A stretch of DNA of 64,000 nt, from positions 961,000-1,024,999 of the forward strand of contig NZ_WLZY01000001.1 in the NCBI RefSeq assembly GCF_010122465.1, read 5' to 3'. This document shows positions 45,594-55,496 of this stretch, in pieces (position 1 is the stretch's first letter; each line of letters opens with the position of its first letter). Under the pieces are notes generated by a model. It was not told the origin of the DNA and made no database searches. It worked only from the letters and a program-made list of their open reading frames with translations. A program made the position numbers and the translations under genes. Source of the DNA: Phytoactinopolyspora mesophila (GTDB lineage Bacteria > Actinomycetota > Actinomycetes > Jiangellales > Jiangellaceae).

Positions 45594-45640
45594 AGGCTTA
45601 CCCCTTTGCTTCAACAAGTTCGCGTGGCCGGACGAACGCG

Positions 45641-46216
45641 TTATCCACCCGAGCTTTTGCGCTTGGCTTCCCGTTTGAACGCACGTACCTCGGCCAACGA
45701 TTGATCGTCAACGACGTCGGCGATGGAACGACGCGCTCCGTCCTCCCCATATGGCCCGGCAGCTTCGCGCCACCCTTCCGGCCGAACCTCGAATTGCTTG
45801 CCGAGAAGCGCGACCAGGATGCGTGCCTTCTGCTCACCGTACCCCGGAAGTGCCTTGAATCGCGCCAACAAATCCCGACCGTTATCGACGTTGCGCCAAA
45901 TCGACGCTGCATCGCCGTCCCAATGCTCGACAACGTACGCGGCCAGCGCCTGTACACGTTTGGCCATCGAGCCGGGGTAACGGTGCACGGCCGGTTTCTC
46001 GGCCATGAGCGCGGCGAACGCCTCGGGGTCGTGATTCGCGACCGCGGCAGGCGACAGATCCTCAGTACCCAGGCGGGCGGCGATGGTGGCTGGTCCCGCG
46101 AAAGCCCACTCCATAGGGACTTGCTGATCCAGCAGCATCCCGACCATCAAGGCGAACGGATCCCGGGCCAACAGCTCATCGGCGACCGGGTCTCCAGCCA
46201 GATACAGCTCGGCCAT
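45641..46216 (-). CDS. HhH-GPD family base-excision repair protein
   Basis: 191-residue protein with the helix-hairpin-helix motif LPGYGEQKARILVALLGKQF and the preceding GPD-like helical segment (VGMLLDQQVPMEWAFAGPATI). The usual catalytic Asp and the iron-sulfur cysteines are not evident. Matches an uncharacterised actinobacterial HhH-GPD group. The ATG overlaps the UspA stop codon by one base (TAATG), so the two are coupled; GGAGGG precedes it. Confidence 0.87.
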   Translation of the reverse strand: MAELYLAGDPVADELLARDPFALMVGMLLDQQVPMEWAFAGPATIAARLGTEDLSPAAVANHDPEAFAALMAEKPAVHRYPGSMAKRVQALAAYVVEHWDGDAASIWRNVDNGRDLLARFKALPGYGEQKARILVALLGKQFEVRPEGWREAAGPYGEDGARRSIADVVDDQSLAEVRAFKREAKRKSSGG

Positions 46217-46668
46217 TACCGGGAGCCCTCCACATCCGCTGGCTCCTCGCCGTCGATGTCTCCGTCCTCGGCCTTGACCGCCAGCACCGGACAAGGTGCG
46301 TCGAGCAGGATCCGCTGGGCGTTGCTTCCCAGAATGAGCTTTCCGACGGGACTGCGCCGCCGGAGGCCGATCACGATGAAATCCGCGACGGTCTCCTGGG
46401 CCACGGCGATGAGGTCCTCGGCGACGTCCATACCGCGTACGAGCTGACGCACCTCGGCTTCGATTCCGGCGTCGGCCAGCTGGGTTCGGACCGTTTCGAG
46501 CTCGGCCTCATGCTGCCGCGCGTCGTCGGCGTCAAAGTTCCGGCCGCCTCGCTCGGAGTTGATCACGACGAGGCGCGCGCCCCGCAGCTTGGCTTCTTCC
46601 GCTGCTCGACGCAGCGCAGCGCGTCCCTCTGGCTTGGCCACATAACCCACAACGATGGTCGTCATCAC
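46216..46668 (-). CDS. universal stress protein (UspA family)
   Basis: 150-residue single-domain protein with N-terminal TIVVGYVAKPEGRAALRRA and the nucleotide-binding motif GLRRRSPVGKLILGSNAQRIL. Members of this ATP-binding subgroup respond to growth arrest and stress. GGGAGGG is six bases before GTG 46668 (ATG 46665 is also possible). Translationally coupled to the HhH-GPD gene. Confidence 0.93.
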   Translation of the reverse strand: MMTTIVVGYVAKPEGRAALRRAAEEAKLRGARLVVINSERGGRNFDADDARQHEAELETVRTQLADAGIEAEVRQLVRGMDVAEDLIAVAQETVADFIVIGLRRRSPVGKLILGSNAQRILLDAPCPVLAVKAEDGDIDGEEPADVEGSR

Positions 46669-46811
46669 ATCTCGCCCTCCCTATGGTCGACACTGGCCAT
46701 AGAAACCTACAGACCGTGACCGAGACTAGTGCACCTTGATCCTGACTCGCCGCGACAGGCCCGATGGCGCGACCAGCGCGGTGAGTCCCGGCCGTGGCAC
46801 TATCAGAACGT

Positions 46812-48164
46812 GTGTACGGCATGCGGGAACGACGCGCGATGACCACCCGGCCGCGGGCGAGCATCCTCCATCTGGACCTCGACGCGTTCTTCGCCGCGGT
46901 CGAACAACGGGACAAGCCCTCCCTGCGCGGACGCCCGGTGATCGTCGGCGGCTTGGGTCCACGCGGGGTCGTTTCCACCGCATCTTACGAGGCGAGACGG
47001 TTCGGGGTACGGTCGGCGATGCCGATGTCCGAGGCCCGGTCCCGGTGTCCCAACGCGGCGTTTCTCGGTGGCCGGTTCGGGGCGTACCGGGCGGTCAGCG
47101 CCGTCGTCATGGACGAACTGCGCCGTCTGTCACCGCTGGTGGAACCGCTCTCGCTGGACGAGGCGTTCGTCGATCTAGGAGCAGGCGACGATCTCGATCT
47201 GTCGGTCAGCGGTGTCCGGGCCATCGGTGAACGCCTCCGCGACACCATCCGGACCAAGACCGGCATCACCGCCAGTGTGGGCGCGGCCACGTCCAAGACG
47301 CTGGCGAAGATCGCGTCCGAACAGGCCAAGCCGGACGGATTGGTGGTCATAGAGCCGGGTTCGGAGACCGAAATGTTGCACCCGCTGCCGATTCGGGTCC
47401 TGCCCGGCGTCGGCCCCGCGACGGCAGCCCGGCTCGCCCGGCTTGGGGTGAAGAGTGTCGGCGATGTCGCCCAGGTCGAGGAGTCCGAACTCGTGGACTT
47501 GCTCGGCGAGGCATCCGGCCGGAACTTGTTCCTCCTCGCCCGCGCGCACGACGAGCGGCCGGTGAGCTCAGAGCGGGCGTCCAAGTCGATCAGCGTCGAA
47601 GACACCTTCGACCGCGACATCACCGATCCAGCGCTCCTCTCTGCCTTGGTGACCCGGATGGCCGACAAGGTCACCGAACGCCTGGTCCGCGCCGGGCATT
47701 CCGGCCGGACCGTCACACTGAAGGCCAGGCTGCACGACTTCACCACACTCTCGCGCTCCGCGACATTGCCCGGGCCCACCGACGATGCCCGTGAGGTGTC
47801 GAGACTCGCCGTCCAGCTGCTGAAAGACGTCGACGCCTCCAACGGTGTGCGCCTGCTCGGGGTTGGCATCTCCGGGTTGTCCGACTGGGTGCAGGACGAT
47901 CTGTTCACATCCGGCGGCGACGTCCGCGAGCCGGGCGACGATGACGGCCCTGATCTCGACGCCGCCGTCCACGCCGACCGCCGCTGGGTGCCTGGGATGG
48001 ACGTGATGCACACCGAGCACGGCGCGGGCTGGGTCTGGGGTGGAGGACTCGGACGTGTCACCGTCCGGTTCGAGACATCGGCGACGCCGCCCGGCCCGGT
48101 CCGCACGTTTGCCGCCGACGATCCCCAACTCTCAGCGATTTCTCACATCAGCGAGGCAGACTGA
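46812..48164 (+). CDS. dinB: DNA polymerase IV (Y-family, DinB)
   Basis: Translesion polymerase of about 450 residues. Catalytic motifs [17 protein letters not shown] and [11 protein letters not shown], helix-hairpin-helix in [16 protein letters not shown], little-finger domain to about 355. QDDLF near residue 365 fits a beta-clamp binding motif, followed by an acidic linker and a small C-terminal domain (about 395-450). GTG 46812 is five bases after TATCAG; ATG 46821 and 46839 are also possible. No LexA box was found at its promoter. The mprA ATG is four bases after its stop codon. Confidence 0.93.
   Translation: MYGMRERRAMTTRPRASILHLDLDAFFAAVEQRDKPSLRGRPVIVGGLGPRGVVSTASYEARRFGVRSAMPMSEARSRCPNAAFLGGRFGAYRAVSAVVMDELRRLSPLVEPLSLDEAFVDLGAGDDLDLSVSGVRAIGERLRDTIRTKTGITASVGAATSKTLAKIASEQAKPDGLVVIEPGSETEMLHPLPIRVLPGVGPATAARLARLGVKSVGDVAQVEESELVDLLGEASGRNLFLLARAHDERPVSSERASKSISVEDTFDRDITDPALLSALVTRMADKVTERLVRAGHSGRTVTLKARLHDFTTLSRSATLPGPTDDAREVSRLAVQLLKDVDASNGVRLLGVGISGLSDWVQDDLFTSGGDVREPGDDDGPDLDAAVHADRRWVPGMDVMHTEHGAGWVWGGGLGRVTVRFETSATPPGPVRTFAADDPQLSAISHISEAD
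48130..48148 (+). promoter_or_regulatory. MprA-box-like direct repeat upstream of mprA
   Basis: TCTCAGCG and TCTCACAT, spaced by 11 bases (one helical turn), near the end of dinB and 20 bases before the mprA ATG. M. tuberculosis MprA binds loosely conserved octameric direct repeats; similarity is by eye. Confidence 0.45.
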
Positions 48165-48168
48165 AGCC

Positions 48169-48855
48169 ATGGATGTACTCGTGGTCGACGACGACCCCGC
48201 GGTGCGCGAATCATTGCGGCGGTCGTTGACGTTCAACGGCTATCAGGTGCGCCTCGCTCAAGACGGTGAGGACGCACTCCGCCAGATCAGCACGGCGCCC
48301 CCCGATGCCGTTGTCCTCGACGTCATGATGCCTCGCCTCGACGGGCTGGCCACGTGCCGCGCCCTGCGCGCTTCCGGCAACGACGTGCCCATCTTGATGC
48401 TGACCGCGCGCGACGAGGTCTCCGACCGGGTCTCCGGCCTCGACGCGGGCGCGGACGATTACCTGCCGAAGCCTTTTGCGCTGGAGGAGCTACTGGCCAG
48501 GCTTCGCGCGCTACTGCGCCGGGCGACGGCGGCCGGAGATCCGGAAGCCGAGACACTGCGGCTCGGCGATCTCACGCTGGATCCCGTCACCCGCGAGGTG
48601 GTTCGTGGCGCGCGGCCGCTCAGACTCACCCGGACCGAGTTCTCACTGCTCGAGCTGCTCATCAGACACCCTCGTCAAGTCCTCACCCGGGAGCGCATCC
48701 TGGAGGACGTCTGGGGCTACGACTTCCCCACTACAGCCAATTCCCTCGAGGTGTACATCGGCTACCTGCGCCGCAAGACCGAGGCCGAAGGCGAACCCCG
48801 GCTGATCCACACGGTTCGGGGTGTCGGATATGTCGCGCGGGAAGACCCACCGTGA
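48169..48855 (+). CDS. mprA: MprA-type response regulator
   Basis: 228-residue OmpR-family regulator with phosphoacceptor D51 ([19 protein letters not shown]) and [18 protein letters not shown], plus a winged helix (about 130-225). The protein reads almost like M. tuberculosis MprA throughout ([59 protein letters not shown]). In mycobacteria this factor senses envelope stress with MprB and activates pepD and sigE. Coupled to mprB (GTGA). Confidence 0.93.
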   Translation: MDVLVVDDDPAVRESLRRSLTFNGYQVRLAQDGEDALRQISTAPPDAVVLDVMMPRLDGLATCRALRASGNDVPILMLTARDEVSDRVSGLDAGADDYLPKPFALEELLARLRALLRRATAAGDPEAETLRLGDLTLDPVTREVVRGARPLRLTRTEFSLLELLIRHPRQVLTRERILEDVWGYDFPTTANSLEVYIGYLRRKTEAEGEPRLIHTVRGVGYVAREDPP

Positions 48856-50375
48856 GCGTTCCGCCGCCACCTCCGCCTCCGGGCTCTCCTCCCCCGCCTC
48901 CGCCCGGCTCCCACCAAACGGGGCGCTCAGCCCCGTCTCCTGGTCGGGTGCCTCCGCCGCCGGTTCCCGGTGACGCCGGCTCTGAGGGACCCCGGAGCCA
49001 CACCGTCCACGGTGTCATCCGCCGGTTGTCTTTGCGTACGCGAGTCGGGGCACTCGCCGGTCTCACCGTGGGATTTGTTGTCGCCCTCACCGCGCTGGCG
49101 GCGTACCTCACCGTGTCCGCGCAGCTGACCCGTACCGTCGACGAGAATCTGCTCGAACGAGCCGACAAGTCCGTGTCCTCGATGCTCGGGAGCCCGTCGA
49201 CGCTGGTCGACGTGCCAGCCGAGGCGATCTTGGCGGCCGACCTCCGGGTGGCGATCATCCGCCACGACGGCGAGGGGTGGAGCGCCGAAGGCGAGGAGAG
49301 CGCTCCGCCCCTGGGTGAGCCCGAGTTGGCCGTCGCTCGAGGACTGGAGCCGCAGAGCGTCCGGACCGCGGACCTCGATGGCGAGTCGTTTCGGGTAGTG
49401 GCTGTCCCAGCGGGCCGCGGGCTGGCCCTGGTTCTCGGGCAGTCCACCGAGCAGACCGAGCGCATACTCGACCGGATGCAGGTGGTGTCGATCCTGGTCG
49501 GCGCGCTGGGCATCGTCATCGCCACCTGGGCCGGATTGTCGATCGCACAAGCTGGGCTCCGGCCGGTCCGGCAACTGACCGAGGCGGCCGAACACGTCGC
49601 CGCCACCCAGCGCCTGGATCCCATCGAGGTCGAGGGCAACGACGAGATCGCCCGGCTCGCGCACTCGTTCAACGCGATGCTCGCTGCGCTGGCCGAGGCC
49701 CGAGCTCGGCAGACCCGTTTGGTCGCCGACGCCGGCCACGAACTCCGTACACCTCTGACCAGCATGCGCACCAACCTCGATCTGCTGGCGCAAAGCGACC
49801 GTGAAGGCGGGCTGCCTGCGGAGGAACGGGCTCAGATCATTGCCGACGTCCGGGCGCAGGCCGAAGAGCTGTCCCAGCTCATGGGCGATCTCGTCGAGCT
49901 CTCCCGGGACGATGCGCCGTCGGCGTCCCACGAACGGCTCGACCTGGCCGATGTCGTCCGCGACGCGTTGGCTCGCGTCCGCCGGCGGGCGCCCGGAGTG
50001 ACGTTCACCGCGGATCTGCGGCCGTGGATCGTCGACGGTGAGTCCCGCCTGCTCGATAGAGCGGTGACCAACCTGCTCGACAATGCCGCCAAGTACAGCC
50101 CGGGCGACGGCATCGTCACCGTGACTCTGCGCGACGGCGTGCTCCAGGTCCAAGATCAAGGCCCTGGTATCGCCGACGAGGACCGTCCCCACGTCTTCGA
50201 ACGTTTCTACCGCTCGCCCGAGGCGCGCGCCCGGCCCGGCTCCGGGCTTGGCCTCGCGATCGTGCGTTCGGCGGCCGAACGCCACGGTGGGCACGTCGCC
50301 GCGGGCCGGGCCGAATCCGGAGGTGCCCTGCTGACAATGCGTATACCTGGTGCTTCTTCGGAATCCTTAGCCTGA
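48852..50375 (+). CDS. mprB: MprB-type sensor histidine kinase with proline-rich N-terminus
   Basis: 507-residue kinase. Two helices (about 65-88 and 210-230) enclose an extracytoplasmic domain, then HAMP, phosphoacceptor [22 protein letters not shown] and a HATPase with [12 protein letters not shown] and [11 protein letters not shown]. Unusual is a cytoplasmic head of about 60 residues composed of PPPPPPPG runs, absent in mycobacterial MprB. GTG start overlaps the mprA stop codon. Confidence 0.93.
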   Translation: MSVPPPPPPPGSPPPPPPGSHQTGRSAPSPGRVPPPPVPGDAGSEGPRSHTVHGVIRRLSLRTRVGALAGLTVGFVVALTALAAYLTVSAQLTRTVDENLLERADKSVSSMLGSPSTLVDVPAEAILAADLRVAIIRHDGEGWSAEGEESAPPLGEPELAVARGLEPQSVRTADLDGESFRVVAVPAGRGLALVLGQSTEQTERILDRMQVVSILVGALGIVIATWAGLSIAQAGLRPVRQLTEAAEHVAATQRLDPIEVEGNDEIARLAHSFNAMLAALAEARARQTRLVADAGHELRTPLTSMRTNLDLLAQSDREGGLPAEERAQIIADVRAQAEELSQLMGDLVELSRDDAPSASHERLDLADVVRDALARVRRRAPGVTFTADLRPWIVDGESRLLDRAVTNLLDNAAKYSPGDGIVTVTLRDGVLQVQDQGPGIADEDRPHVFERFYRSPEARARPGSGLGLAIVRSAAERHGGHVAAGRAESGGALLTMRIPGASSESLA

Positions 50376-50376
50376 A

Positions 50377-50401
50377 GTTCAGGATGTTCTCAGAGTTTCA
50401 G
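50377..50401 (+). promoter_or_regulatory. MprA-box-like repeats upstream of pepD
   Basis: GTTCAG (50377), TCTCAG (50388) and TTTCAG (50396) lie in the 40-base mprB-pepD gap; the first two are again 11 bases apart. Likely a MprA site allowing separate control of pepD. Confidence 0.45.
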
Positions 50402-50415
50402 GGAACCGTAGGAGC

Positions 50416-51663
50416 ATGAGCGAACCATTCCACGGCAGCACGCCTTCCCAGGACCCGCACGACCGGCATCCAGCGCCCGGCGCCGATACCCCTCCTCCCC
50501 CGCCGGCGCCGTCCACCGCTGCCGGCCATTCCGACACCGCGATGCTGGCTGCCCCGGTGGCTTCCGCTGGTGATCAGAAGCCTAAGCGTGGACGGATGCT
50601 CGTAACCGGGCTGGTCATCGGCGCGATCATCGGTGGTGGTTCCGGTGCTGCGGTCACCGCATGGCTGGACGATTCGCCCGAGGAGTCGCCGGGACAGAGC
50701 AGCCTCGTCACCAGCGATGACAATGGCGAGCGCCAGCCGGCAGTCTCACTCGACAGCGTCGAGAGTGTCGCCGAACAGATCCTGCCGAGCGTCGTGTCGA
50801 TCACCATCGGCAATGAGTTCGGAGGGCAAGGCGGCACCGGCTCCGGCGTCGTGATCTCCAGCGACGGCGAGATCCTGACGAATGCCCACGTCGCGGAGGC
50901 TGCTGGTCCGGGCGGGCAGCTCCGGGTCACGTTCGAAGACGGCACCGTCGCCGACGCCGAGGTCGTCGGGAGCGACCCGTTGATCGACCTGGCTGTCATC
51001 AGGGCCCAAGACGTCTCGGGCCTCACGCCGGCCACGCTCGGCAACTCCGGCGATTTGCTCGTCGGCGAACAGGTTGTCGCGATCGGCTCACCATTGGGTC
51101 TGGACGGCACCGTGACCAGCGGTATCGTTTCCGCTCTCCAGCGGCCGGTGGCCATCGGCGAAGAGCGGGACGCGACCACCGTCATCGACGCCATCCAGAC
51201 CGACGCGCCGATCAATCGCGGCAACTCCGGCGGCCCGCTGGTCAATATGGCCGGCGAGGTGATCGGCATCAACAGCGCCATCGCCACCAGCGGGATGGAC
51301 AGCGGATCGATCGGGCTGGGATTCTCGATCCCGATCGATCAGGCCCGTCCGATCGCCGAGGAACTGATCGAGACGGGCAGTGCCACCCACGCCCGCATCG
51401 GTGTCGAGGTGGGAACACCTCAGGGAGACACCCCTGGCGCCCTCGTCGGCCGGATCGAGCCGGGCGGTAGCGCCGCCGACGCCGGCCTCGAGGAAGGCGA
51501 CATCATCACCAGGATCAACGATCGCGTCGTTCAGGACCACATCTCGCTCATCGCCGCTGTCCGCTCTTACCGTCCGGGTGACGAGGTGACGCTGACGTTC
51601 ATCCGGGACGGCGACGAGCAGACCGTTGACCTCGTCCTGGGCAGCGACGCCCAGATCACCTGA
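50416..51663 (+). CDS. pepD: HtrA/DegP-family serine protease (PepD-like)
   Basis: 415-residue envelope protease: Pro-rich cytoplasmic head (about 1-50), one helix (MLVTGLVIGAIIGGGSGAAVTAW), trypsin-like domain with catalytic His (TNAHVAEAAG), Asp (DPLIDLAVI) and Ser (GNSGGPLVNMAG), and a C-terminal PDZ domain (about 330-415). The gene order mprA-mprB-pepD is that of mycobacteria, where PepD degrades misfolded envelope proteins and feeds back on MprB. GGAG lies directly before the ATG, unusually close. Confidence 0.95.
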   Translation: MSEPFHGSTPSQDPHDRHPAPGADTPPPPPAPSTAAGHSDTAMLAAPVASAGDQKPKRGRMLVTGLVIGAIIGGGSGAAVTAWLDDSPEESPGQSSLVTSDDNGERQPAVSLDSVESVAEQILPSVVSITIGNEFGGQGGTGSGVVISSDGEILTNAHVAEAAGPGGQLRVTFEDGTVADAEVVGSDPLIDLAVIRAQDVSGLTPATLGNSGDLLVGEQVVAIGSPLGLDGTVTSGIVSALQRPVAIGEERDATTVIDAIQTDAPINRGNSGGPLVNMAGEVIGINSAIATSGMDSGSIGLGFSIPIDQARPIAEELIETGSATHARIGVEVGTPQGDTPGALVGRIEPGGSAADAGLEEGDIITRINDRVVQDHISLIAAVRSYRPGDEVTLTFIRDGDEQTVDLVLGSDAQIT

Positions 51664-51673
51664 GCCCCGCACG

Positions 51674-51731
51674 CCGGTGATCAAGAACACTTGACGTGAC
51701 ATATCCCGGCAGATGTGTTCATGATCACCGG
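51674..51731. repeat. TGATC-edged inverted repeat after pepD
   Basis: 17-base arms (51674-51690 and 51715-51731) pair with one mismatch: CCGGTGATCAAGAACAC / GTGTTCATGATCACCGG. Edges and the CACTTGAC stretch inside resemble the 50-bp palindrome at 31801. Likely a terminator between pepD and the ligase gene. Confidence 0.8.
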
Positions 51732-51753
51732 AGCCGGGCGGCAGACTGGTGGC

Positions 51754-53304
51754 ATGCGCTTTGCGGATGTAGCCGATACGTCGCTCGAGGTAGCCCGCAC
51801 CACCGGGCGCTTGGCCAAGATCCAGCTACTCGCTGAGTGTCTGCGCCGCGCCCAGCCGGACGAAGCGGAGATCGCGGCCAGCTATCTGGCCGGGGAGCTG
51901 CGCCAGCGGCGCACCGGCCTGGGGTACGCCGCGGTACGCGACATGCCACAGCCGGCTGAACAGCCCGAGCTCACTCTCCGCGACGTAGATGCCGAGTTCA
52001 CGCGCATCGCCGAGCTGTCCGGCAAAGGCTCCACAACAGCCAAGCGAGAAGCCCTGCGCGACATGCTCAGCCGAGCCACGCCGGCCGAACAACGGCTGCT
52101 GGCCGGTCTGGTCACCGGTGAGGTCCGGCAAGGGGCACTCGACGGCGTGCTGACCGAAGCCGTGGCCACGGCCGCGAATCTGCCCGCCGGCCAGGTCCGC
52201 CGGGCCGTCATGGTCGCCGGCGCCCTGGTGCCGGTCGCCGCCGCGGTCCTGGCCGATGGAGCGGCGGCGCTGAGCCGCTTCCGGCTGGCTATCGGGTCGC
52301 CGATACGCCCCATGCTGGCCTCTCCCTCTGCGGGGATCACCGAGGCGATGAACCAGCTCGGTGAATCCGGGGTCGAGTGGAAGCTCGACGGCGTCCGGGT
52401 CCAGATCCACCGCCACGGCTCGGACGTACACGTCTTCACCCGTACCCTCGACGACATCACGGCGCGCGTTCCAGAGGTCGTCGAGGCCGCGCTGGCGCTA
52501 CCGGTCACGTCCGCCGTTCTGGACGGTGAGGCGATCGCCCTGGGACACGAGCACCGCCCCCTTCCGTTCCAGCGGACATCGGCTCGTGTCGGGCACCGTA
52601 CCGACGTCACTCGTGCCCGCCGCGAGGTCCCGCTTTCTGTCTTCTTCTTCGACTGCCTGCACCTCGATGGGCAGGATCTGCTGGGTGAGCCGGCCGCTCG
52701 GCGCTGGGCCGCGCTGGCCGGCGTCGTACCGGAGACACAGCGGGTGCCCCGCATCGTCACCGGTAGCGCCGCCGAAGCCGAGGCGTTCTTTGCCGACGCA
52801 GTGCGTCTCGGACACGAAGGTGTGGTCGCGAAGTCTCTCGACGCCGCTTACGAAGCCGGCCGGCGCGGAGCCAGCTGGCTCAAGGTCAAGCCGCGGCACA
52901 CGCTGGATCTCGCTATCCTGGCCGCCGAGTGGGGCAGCGGACGCAGACAGGGCTGGCTGTCCAACCTCCACCTCGGCGCCCGGGATCCGGAAGGTGAGTA
53001 CGGCCCGGCAGGGGGCTTTGTCATGCTGGGCAAGACGTTCAAAGGGCTCACGGATCAGATGCTCACGTGGCAGACTGAACGGCTCCTGAGCCTGGCCGAG
53101 GGGGCCACCGACCAGTGGGTGGTCCAGGTACGCCCCGAGCTGCTGGCCGAGATCGCTTTCGACGGAGTCCAGACGTCGTCACGGTATCCGGCCGGCATCA
53201 CCCTGCGCTTCGCCCGAGTGCTGCACCATCGCCCTGACAAACCCGCCTCGGAAGCCGACACGGTAGCGGCTGTACAGGCCTTGGCACAGTACACCGGTTC
53301 CTAG
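51754..53304 (+). CDS. ATP-dependent DNA ligase (LigB type)
   Basis: 516-residue ligase: N-terminal DNA-binding helical domain (about 1-200), adenylation domain with lysine motif VEWKLDGVRVQIH, then DGEAI, VFFFDCLHLDG, EGVVAKSLDAAYEAGRRGASWLKVKP (motifs III-V) and an OB-fold domain (about 400-516). Actinobacterial LigB is a minor, non-essential ligase. ATG 51754 is used; an earlier TTG lies in the repeat. Co-oriented with dinB-mprAB-pepD. Confidence 0.92.
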   Translation: MRFADVADTSLEVARTTGRLAKIQLLAECLRRAQPDEAEIAASYLAGELRQRRTGLGYAAVRDMPQPAEQPELTLRDVDAEFTRIAELSGKGSTTAKREALRDMLSRATPAEQRLLAGLVTGEVRQGALDGVLTEAVATAANLPAGQVRRAVMVAGALVPVAAAVLADGAAALSRFRLAIGSPIRPMLASPSAGITEAMNQLGESGVEWKLDGVRVQIHRHGSDVHVFTRTLDDITARVPEVVEAALALPVTSAVLDGEAIALGHEHRPLPFQRTSARVGHRTDVTRARREVPLSVFFFDCLHLDGQDLLGEPAARRWAALAGVVPETQRVPRIVTGSAAEAEAFFADAVRLGHEGVVAKSLDAAYEAGRRGASWLKVKPRHTLDLAILAAEWGSGRRQGWLSNLHLGARDPEGEYGPAGGFVMLGKTFKGLTDQMLTWQTERLLSLAEGATDQWVVQVRPELLAEIAFDGVQTSSRYPAGITLRFARVLHHRPDKPASEADTVAAVQALAQYTGS

Positions 53305-53359
53305 CGGCCACGTACCGGGCTACCCGCAATTCGGACTGTGGACCCCGACGAGGCCGAAC

Positions 53360-54154
53360 TCACGCCCCCCGGTGGGCCCGCTCGAGGCGTTCCACACCCT
53401 CGGCGAGCACATCCATGCCGGTGTGATCCGACGAGCTCAGCAACAACCCGGCGGCTTCCCACATCGCGATGTGGATCGCCTCCACGGTCTGCGTGTCCGG
53501 ATCGTCAAGCCGGGTTCCGCCGTTCTTCGGCACAGCCGCTTCCAGCGCGGATGCGGCTTCCACCAGTCTGGTCCACGACTTCGGCGCGTATCGGCCAAGT
53601 ACGGTTCGCAGCAGTTCCTCGTCCGCGAGGACGGCGGCACGCTGGCGTTCGACGTAGTACTGCGATGCGAAGGCTCCTCCAGCAGCACCAGCCAGCCCGC
53701 CTACGACGATTCCCAGGATGATCCCCGCGGCGCCCATACCCGTCACCGCCGCCACGAGAACCGCGAGGAGCGCCACCACCGCCGCTCCGGAAGCCAACCC
53801 GATCAGATGGTGTCGCTGCAGCCCAAAACCCAGCACGCGGACCGTCGGCGCAGGCTCTTCCAGGGCCTCGACGATGCGTTCGGTGGCGCCGTCGTCGATC
53901 CTGTCTGGGCGCAGCACAACAAACGTCTCAGCGACCGCGCGTCCGGAGCTCGCGGCATGGCCAGGACGCCCTGACGTCCATCGCATCGCACCCCAGCGCC
54001 TGCGTTCGACCACGTTCGGCAGCCAACTCCCTCGCTGGGACTTCAGCTGCTCGTCGACGATCCGTTGCTGCTCTTCCCAAGCCTGCGACCACTCCCGTTC
54101 CTTCATCGCGGTCAACGGGTGCGGTCGAGTCATCTGCAGCTTCATCTCCCTCAT
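53360..54154 (-). CDS. hypothetical membrane protein with two-helix hairpin
   Basis: 264-residue protein. Its N-terminal half is soluble with QQRIVDEQLKSQRGSW and basic/Trp-rich segments (RRRWGAMRWTSGRPG), two hydrophobic helices in the middle (LIGLASGAAVVALLAVLVAAV and AGIILGIVVGGLAGAAGG) and a helical cytoplasmic tail. No family recognised. ATG 54154 is chosen for want of a clear ribosome site (ATG 54133 is possible). Confidence 0.65.
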   Translation of the reverse strand: MREMKLQMTRPHPLTAMKEREWSQAWEEQQRIVDEQLKSQRGSWLPNVVERRRWGAMRWTSGRPGHAASSGRAVAETFVVLRPDRIDDGATERIVEALEEPAPTVRVLGFGLQRHHLIGLASGAAVVALLAVLVAAVTGMGAAGIILGIVVGGLAGAAGGAFASQYYVERQRAAVLADEELLRTVLGRYAPKSWTRLVEAASALEAAVPKNGGTRLDDPDTQTVEAIHIAMWEAAGLLLSSSDHTGMDVLAEGVERLERAHRGA

Positions 54155-54202
54155 GGTCAATTCCACGACTCCATGACTTGGGATCCCCGGTAGAGGTCCC
54201 AC

Positions 54203-54617
54203 CCTTGACCCACGAAGCCTACTCTCATGTCCTGCTTCTCCTCAGCCCGCCCACTACCCGACAGAAGAAGTCTCCTGCCCCTACCGTGCTGGCCAGACAG
54301 CGCCCCGCCGCTGCGCTGAGGCCGGTCGACGTATACGAGACCAGCTCCGTCTCAGCCGGTCGGCGCATCAAAGCTGGCCAGCACAATCGCCCGTCAAATC
54401 ACGTACACGACGCTACCCGAACTGACGACACGAGAATGGTGCGCTACCCAAAAGTGTCAGTTGTATCCGAAATGATCACATTTAGTTCGTTTCCCTGCTA
54501 TGACCACGCCGCCGACGCTTGTCAAGCATCCGGAAAACGCCTGAACTTGTTACCAACAAGTGATGATAGGCGAGGGCCGTCCGCGGCGCGAAGCAGGGCA
54601 GCGACTACCGTGGAACC
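54203..54617. other. intergenic region with an AT-rich half
   Basis: About 415 bases. The right half (54450-54565) is AT-rich for this window and contains ACTTGTT-ACC-AACAAGT (54545-54561). TACCGT at 54606 is the likely -10 of the SURF1 gene. No gene is seen. Confidence 0.45.
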
Positions 54618-55496
54618 GTGTTGCGGTTCCTGATCACGCCTCGCTGGCTCGCACTCCATGCCGTGTTCCTGCTGGCACTCGCCTTTTGCTTGGTAGCCGG
54701 CTGGTGGCAGTACGGGGTCTACCAGGACAGCCAGGCAAGGCACAACGACCGCGAAGCAACACCTGTTCCGGTCAGCGAACTGGTTCATCCAGGCGAGGCG
54801 GTGGGCGAAGCTGCCGACCGAGCAGTGGTGGCCGAGGGAACGTACCTCACCGATCACCGGCGGTTCGTGCCCGGCCGCATCCACGAGGGCGTACTCGGGT
54901 GGTTCGTGCTGCTTCCCCTCGAGACCAACGACGGAAGTGTGATCCCGGTGGTCCAGGGGTGGGTCGCCGAGCGTGAGGATGCGCAAACGCCGCCGGCGAC
55001 GCCGGTCCGAGTCACCGGTCATCTGCTACCGGCGGAAGTGCCCGAGCATGCCACCGTCCGCAGCGATCAGGTCCTTGACGATGAAGAACTCGCCTACATC
55101 GCGCCCGAAAGCATCGAGGCGGACACGGGACTGTCCGCTGCGACCTCGATCCACGGGTACTTGGTGCTCGCGTCCGAGGATCCCAGCACAGCCGGCATCG
55201 CCCGCTTGAACATCCAGGAAGTGGCCCCCATCAGGGAGGTCAACCCCTGGCAGAACCTGTCTTACTGGGCTCAATGGTGGGTGTTCGGGCTAGCCGCGCT
55301 GGTGTTCTGGGGTTCGGCGATCCGCTCCGGCATCCGTTCCCGGCGCGACACCGGCTCCGAGGGTCCGGGAGCTGAAATGCCGGACCGCCCGGGCGACGGC
55401 GGGCCAGGTGATGCGGAGCTCGCTTCAGCCACCGGCCTCGACACCGAGCGGCACGCCCGGATCAGCGCACCCGGGCCTCGACGCGTGCCCTCTTGA
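54618..55496 (+). CDS. SURF1 family protein (cytochrome oxidase assembly)
   Basis: 292-residue protein with a transmembrane helix at the start (LALHAVFLLALAFCLVAGWWQYGVY) and another near the end (WAQWWVFGLAALVFWG), the SURF1 periplasmic domain between (VVAEGTYLTDHRRFVPGR, WFVLLPLETNDG, VVQGWVAERE) and a disordered acidic tail. SURF1 assists haem a insertion into cytochrome c oxidase. GTG follows TACCGT by six bases (leaderless). Overlaps the 3' end of the DUF3817 gene by 35 bases. Confidence 0.92.
   Translation: MLRFLITPRWLALHAVFLLALAFCLVAGWWQYGVYQDSQARHNDREATPVPVSELVHPGEAVGEAADRAVVAEGTYLTDHRRFVPGRIHEGVLGWFVLLPLETNDGSVIPVVQGWVAEREDAQTPPATPVRVTGHLLPAEVPEHATVRSDQVLDDEELAYIAPESIEADTGLSAATSIHGYLVLASEDPSTAGIARLNIQEVAPIREVNPWQNLSYWAQWWVFGLAALVFWGSAIRSGIRSRRDTGSEGPGAEMPDRPGDGGPGDAELASATGLDTERHARISAPGPRRVPS

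Noticed and set aside
46700..46840. LexA box at the dinB promoter
   Set aside because: The nearest sequence (GAACGTGTGTACG) lacks the second half-site; not counted as an SOS box.
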